Source: CAWCUZ01 sp963798795 (GTDB lineage Bacteria > Acidobacteriota > Vicinamibacteria > Vicinamibacterales > SCN-69-37). From it: DNA of 64,000 bases. Where the stretch lies: contig CAWCUZ010000002.1 of the NCBI GenBank assembly GCA_963798795.1, positions 1,054,001-1,118,000 of the forward strand, read 5' to 3'. The notes beneath the pieces were generated by a model. It made no database searches and was not told where the DNA came from. It was given only the letters and a program-made list of their open reading frames with translations. Shown one piece after another: positions 63,774 to 64,000 of the stretch. The first letter of the stretch is position 1, and every line of letters starts with the position of its first letter. A program made the translations under genes and the position numbers.

Positions 63774-64000
63774 CAGCCTGCGGAACATCGGCGCGATTGC
63801 GGGCAAGGAACTGCGCGCCTATTTCGGATCGCCGGTCGGCTGGGTCGTGCTCGGCCTGTTCGGCTTCATCTTCGGCTACTTCTTTACGGTACTTCCTGAG
63901 CTCGTTCCTGTCACAGGCCATGCAGGCGCAGTTCGGCGGCGGACCGCAGGCGATGAACATCAACATGGACATGATCCGGCCGCTGCTCGGCAACGCGAGC
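63766..64000 (+). CDS. ABC-2 transporter permease (3' partial, frameshift)
   Basis: ATG at 63766 follows GGGGAGG. NSLRNIGAIAGKELRAYFGS and VGWVVLGLFGFIFGYFFTV give the cytoplasmic start and first membrane helix of GldF-like permeases; after a one-base shift near 63890 the frame continues YFLSSFLSQAMQAQF and MNINMDMIRPLLGNAS. It should form the channel for the ATPase upstream. The gene runs out of the window. Confidence 0.78.
   Translation, partial: MGNSLRNIGAIAGKELRAYFGSPVGWVVLGLFGFIFGYFFTVLPELVPVTGHAGAVRRRTAGDEHQHGHDPAAARQRE

Overview
The window is one 64 kb piece of a very GC-rich bacterial chromosome, packed almost end to end with genes on both strands. It carries no rRNA or tRNA gene that I can see, no phage or transposase gene and no CRISPR array. 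The gene set suggests an Acidobacteriota bacterium, probably of the Vicinamibacteria type: a Pal-type outer-membrane lipoprotein and a TolC-like channel (so Gram-negative), secreted M1, M14, S9 and TolB-like/GGT hydrolases with RG-rich inserts, four-helix-bundle protein next to heptamer repeats, and GGGTCAGAC, GAACCCC and CTTCTGC short-repeat families between genes. This placement is an inference from style and content, not a database result.

Layout. 0-12 kb: a CobA-HemD fusion, a dihydrodipicolinate-reductase-like enzyme, an M1 peptidase with a membrane protein, NAD synthetase, then a minus-strand pair of transketolase and a TolB-propeller/gamma-glutamyltransferase fusion. 11-22 kb: DUF4149 and GAF (fRMsr-like) proteins, cyclophilin, PlsB-like acyltransferase with proline dehydrogenase, an acyltransferase of the CelD/FemAB type, an M20 peptidase, an SDR enzyme coupled to a CCA-adding-type enzyme, a SWIB protein, threonine dehydratase and dienelactone hydrolase. 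22-31 kb: an acyl-activating ligase/ACP/PlsC three-domain protein, a large G-rich tandem array, infA, a DEAD helicase, a BRCT/MerR-like/TPR protein, glucokinase and a GNAT/class-V aminotransferase fusion. 31-43 kb: an M14 peptidase, then the envelope/isoprenoid operon uppS-cdsA-dxr-rseP, truA, pyrE, an S9 peptidase and a TolC-like channel. 43-50 kb: glycosyltransferases and the minus-strand pyrR-pyrB-pyrC cluster with a second PRTase and a TIGR02757 protein. 50-55 kb: a membrane phosphodiesterase and pyrK-pyrD-pyrF, then pal. 55-64 kb: methyltransferase, GT-C-type membrane protein, LarE with a LysW-like carrier protein, a PilZ protein, a SmtB-type repressor with a zinc/cadmium ATPase, and the start of a Gld-type ABC transporter.

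The pyrimidine pathway is nearly complete here: pyrR, pyrB, pyrC, pyrK, pyrD, pyrF and pyrE are all present, lacking only carAB. The leader of pyrR contains a sequence matching the core of the PyrR-binding loop. The other most unusual item is a LysW-type amino-group carrier protein with a long poly-acidic insert and a retained C-terminal EDWEE, expressed from a strong promoter and translationally coupled to larE.

Two stretches (about 45.0-49.6 kb and 63.0-64.0 kb) and three isolated sites break otherwise intact, mostly essential genes by one-base indels. I read these as sequence errors rather than biology. Many genes also start only 6-9 bases after a TATAAT-like box, which suggests widespread leaderless transcription.
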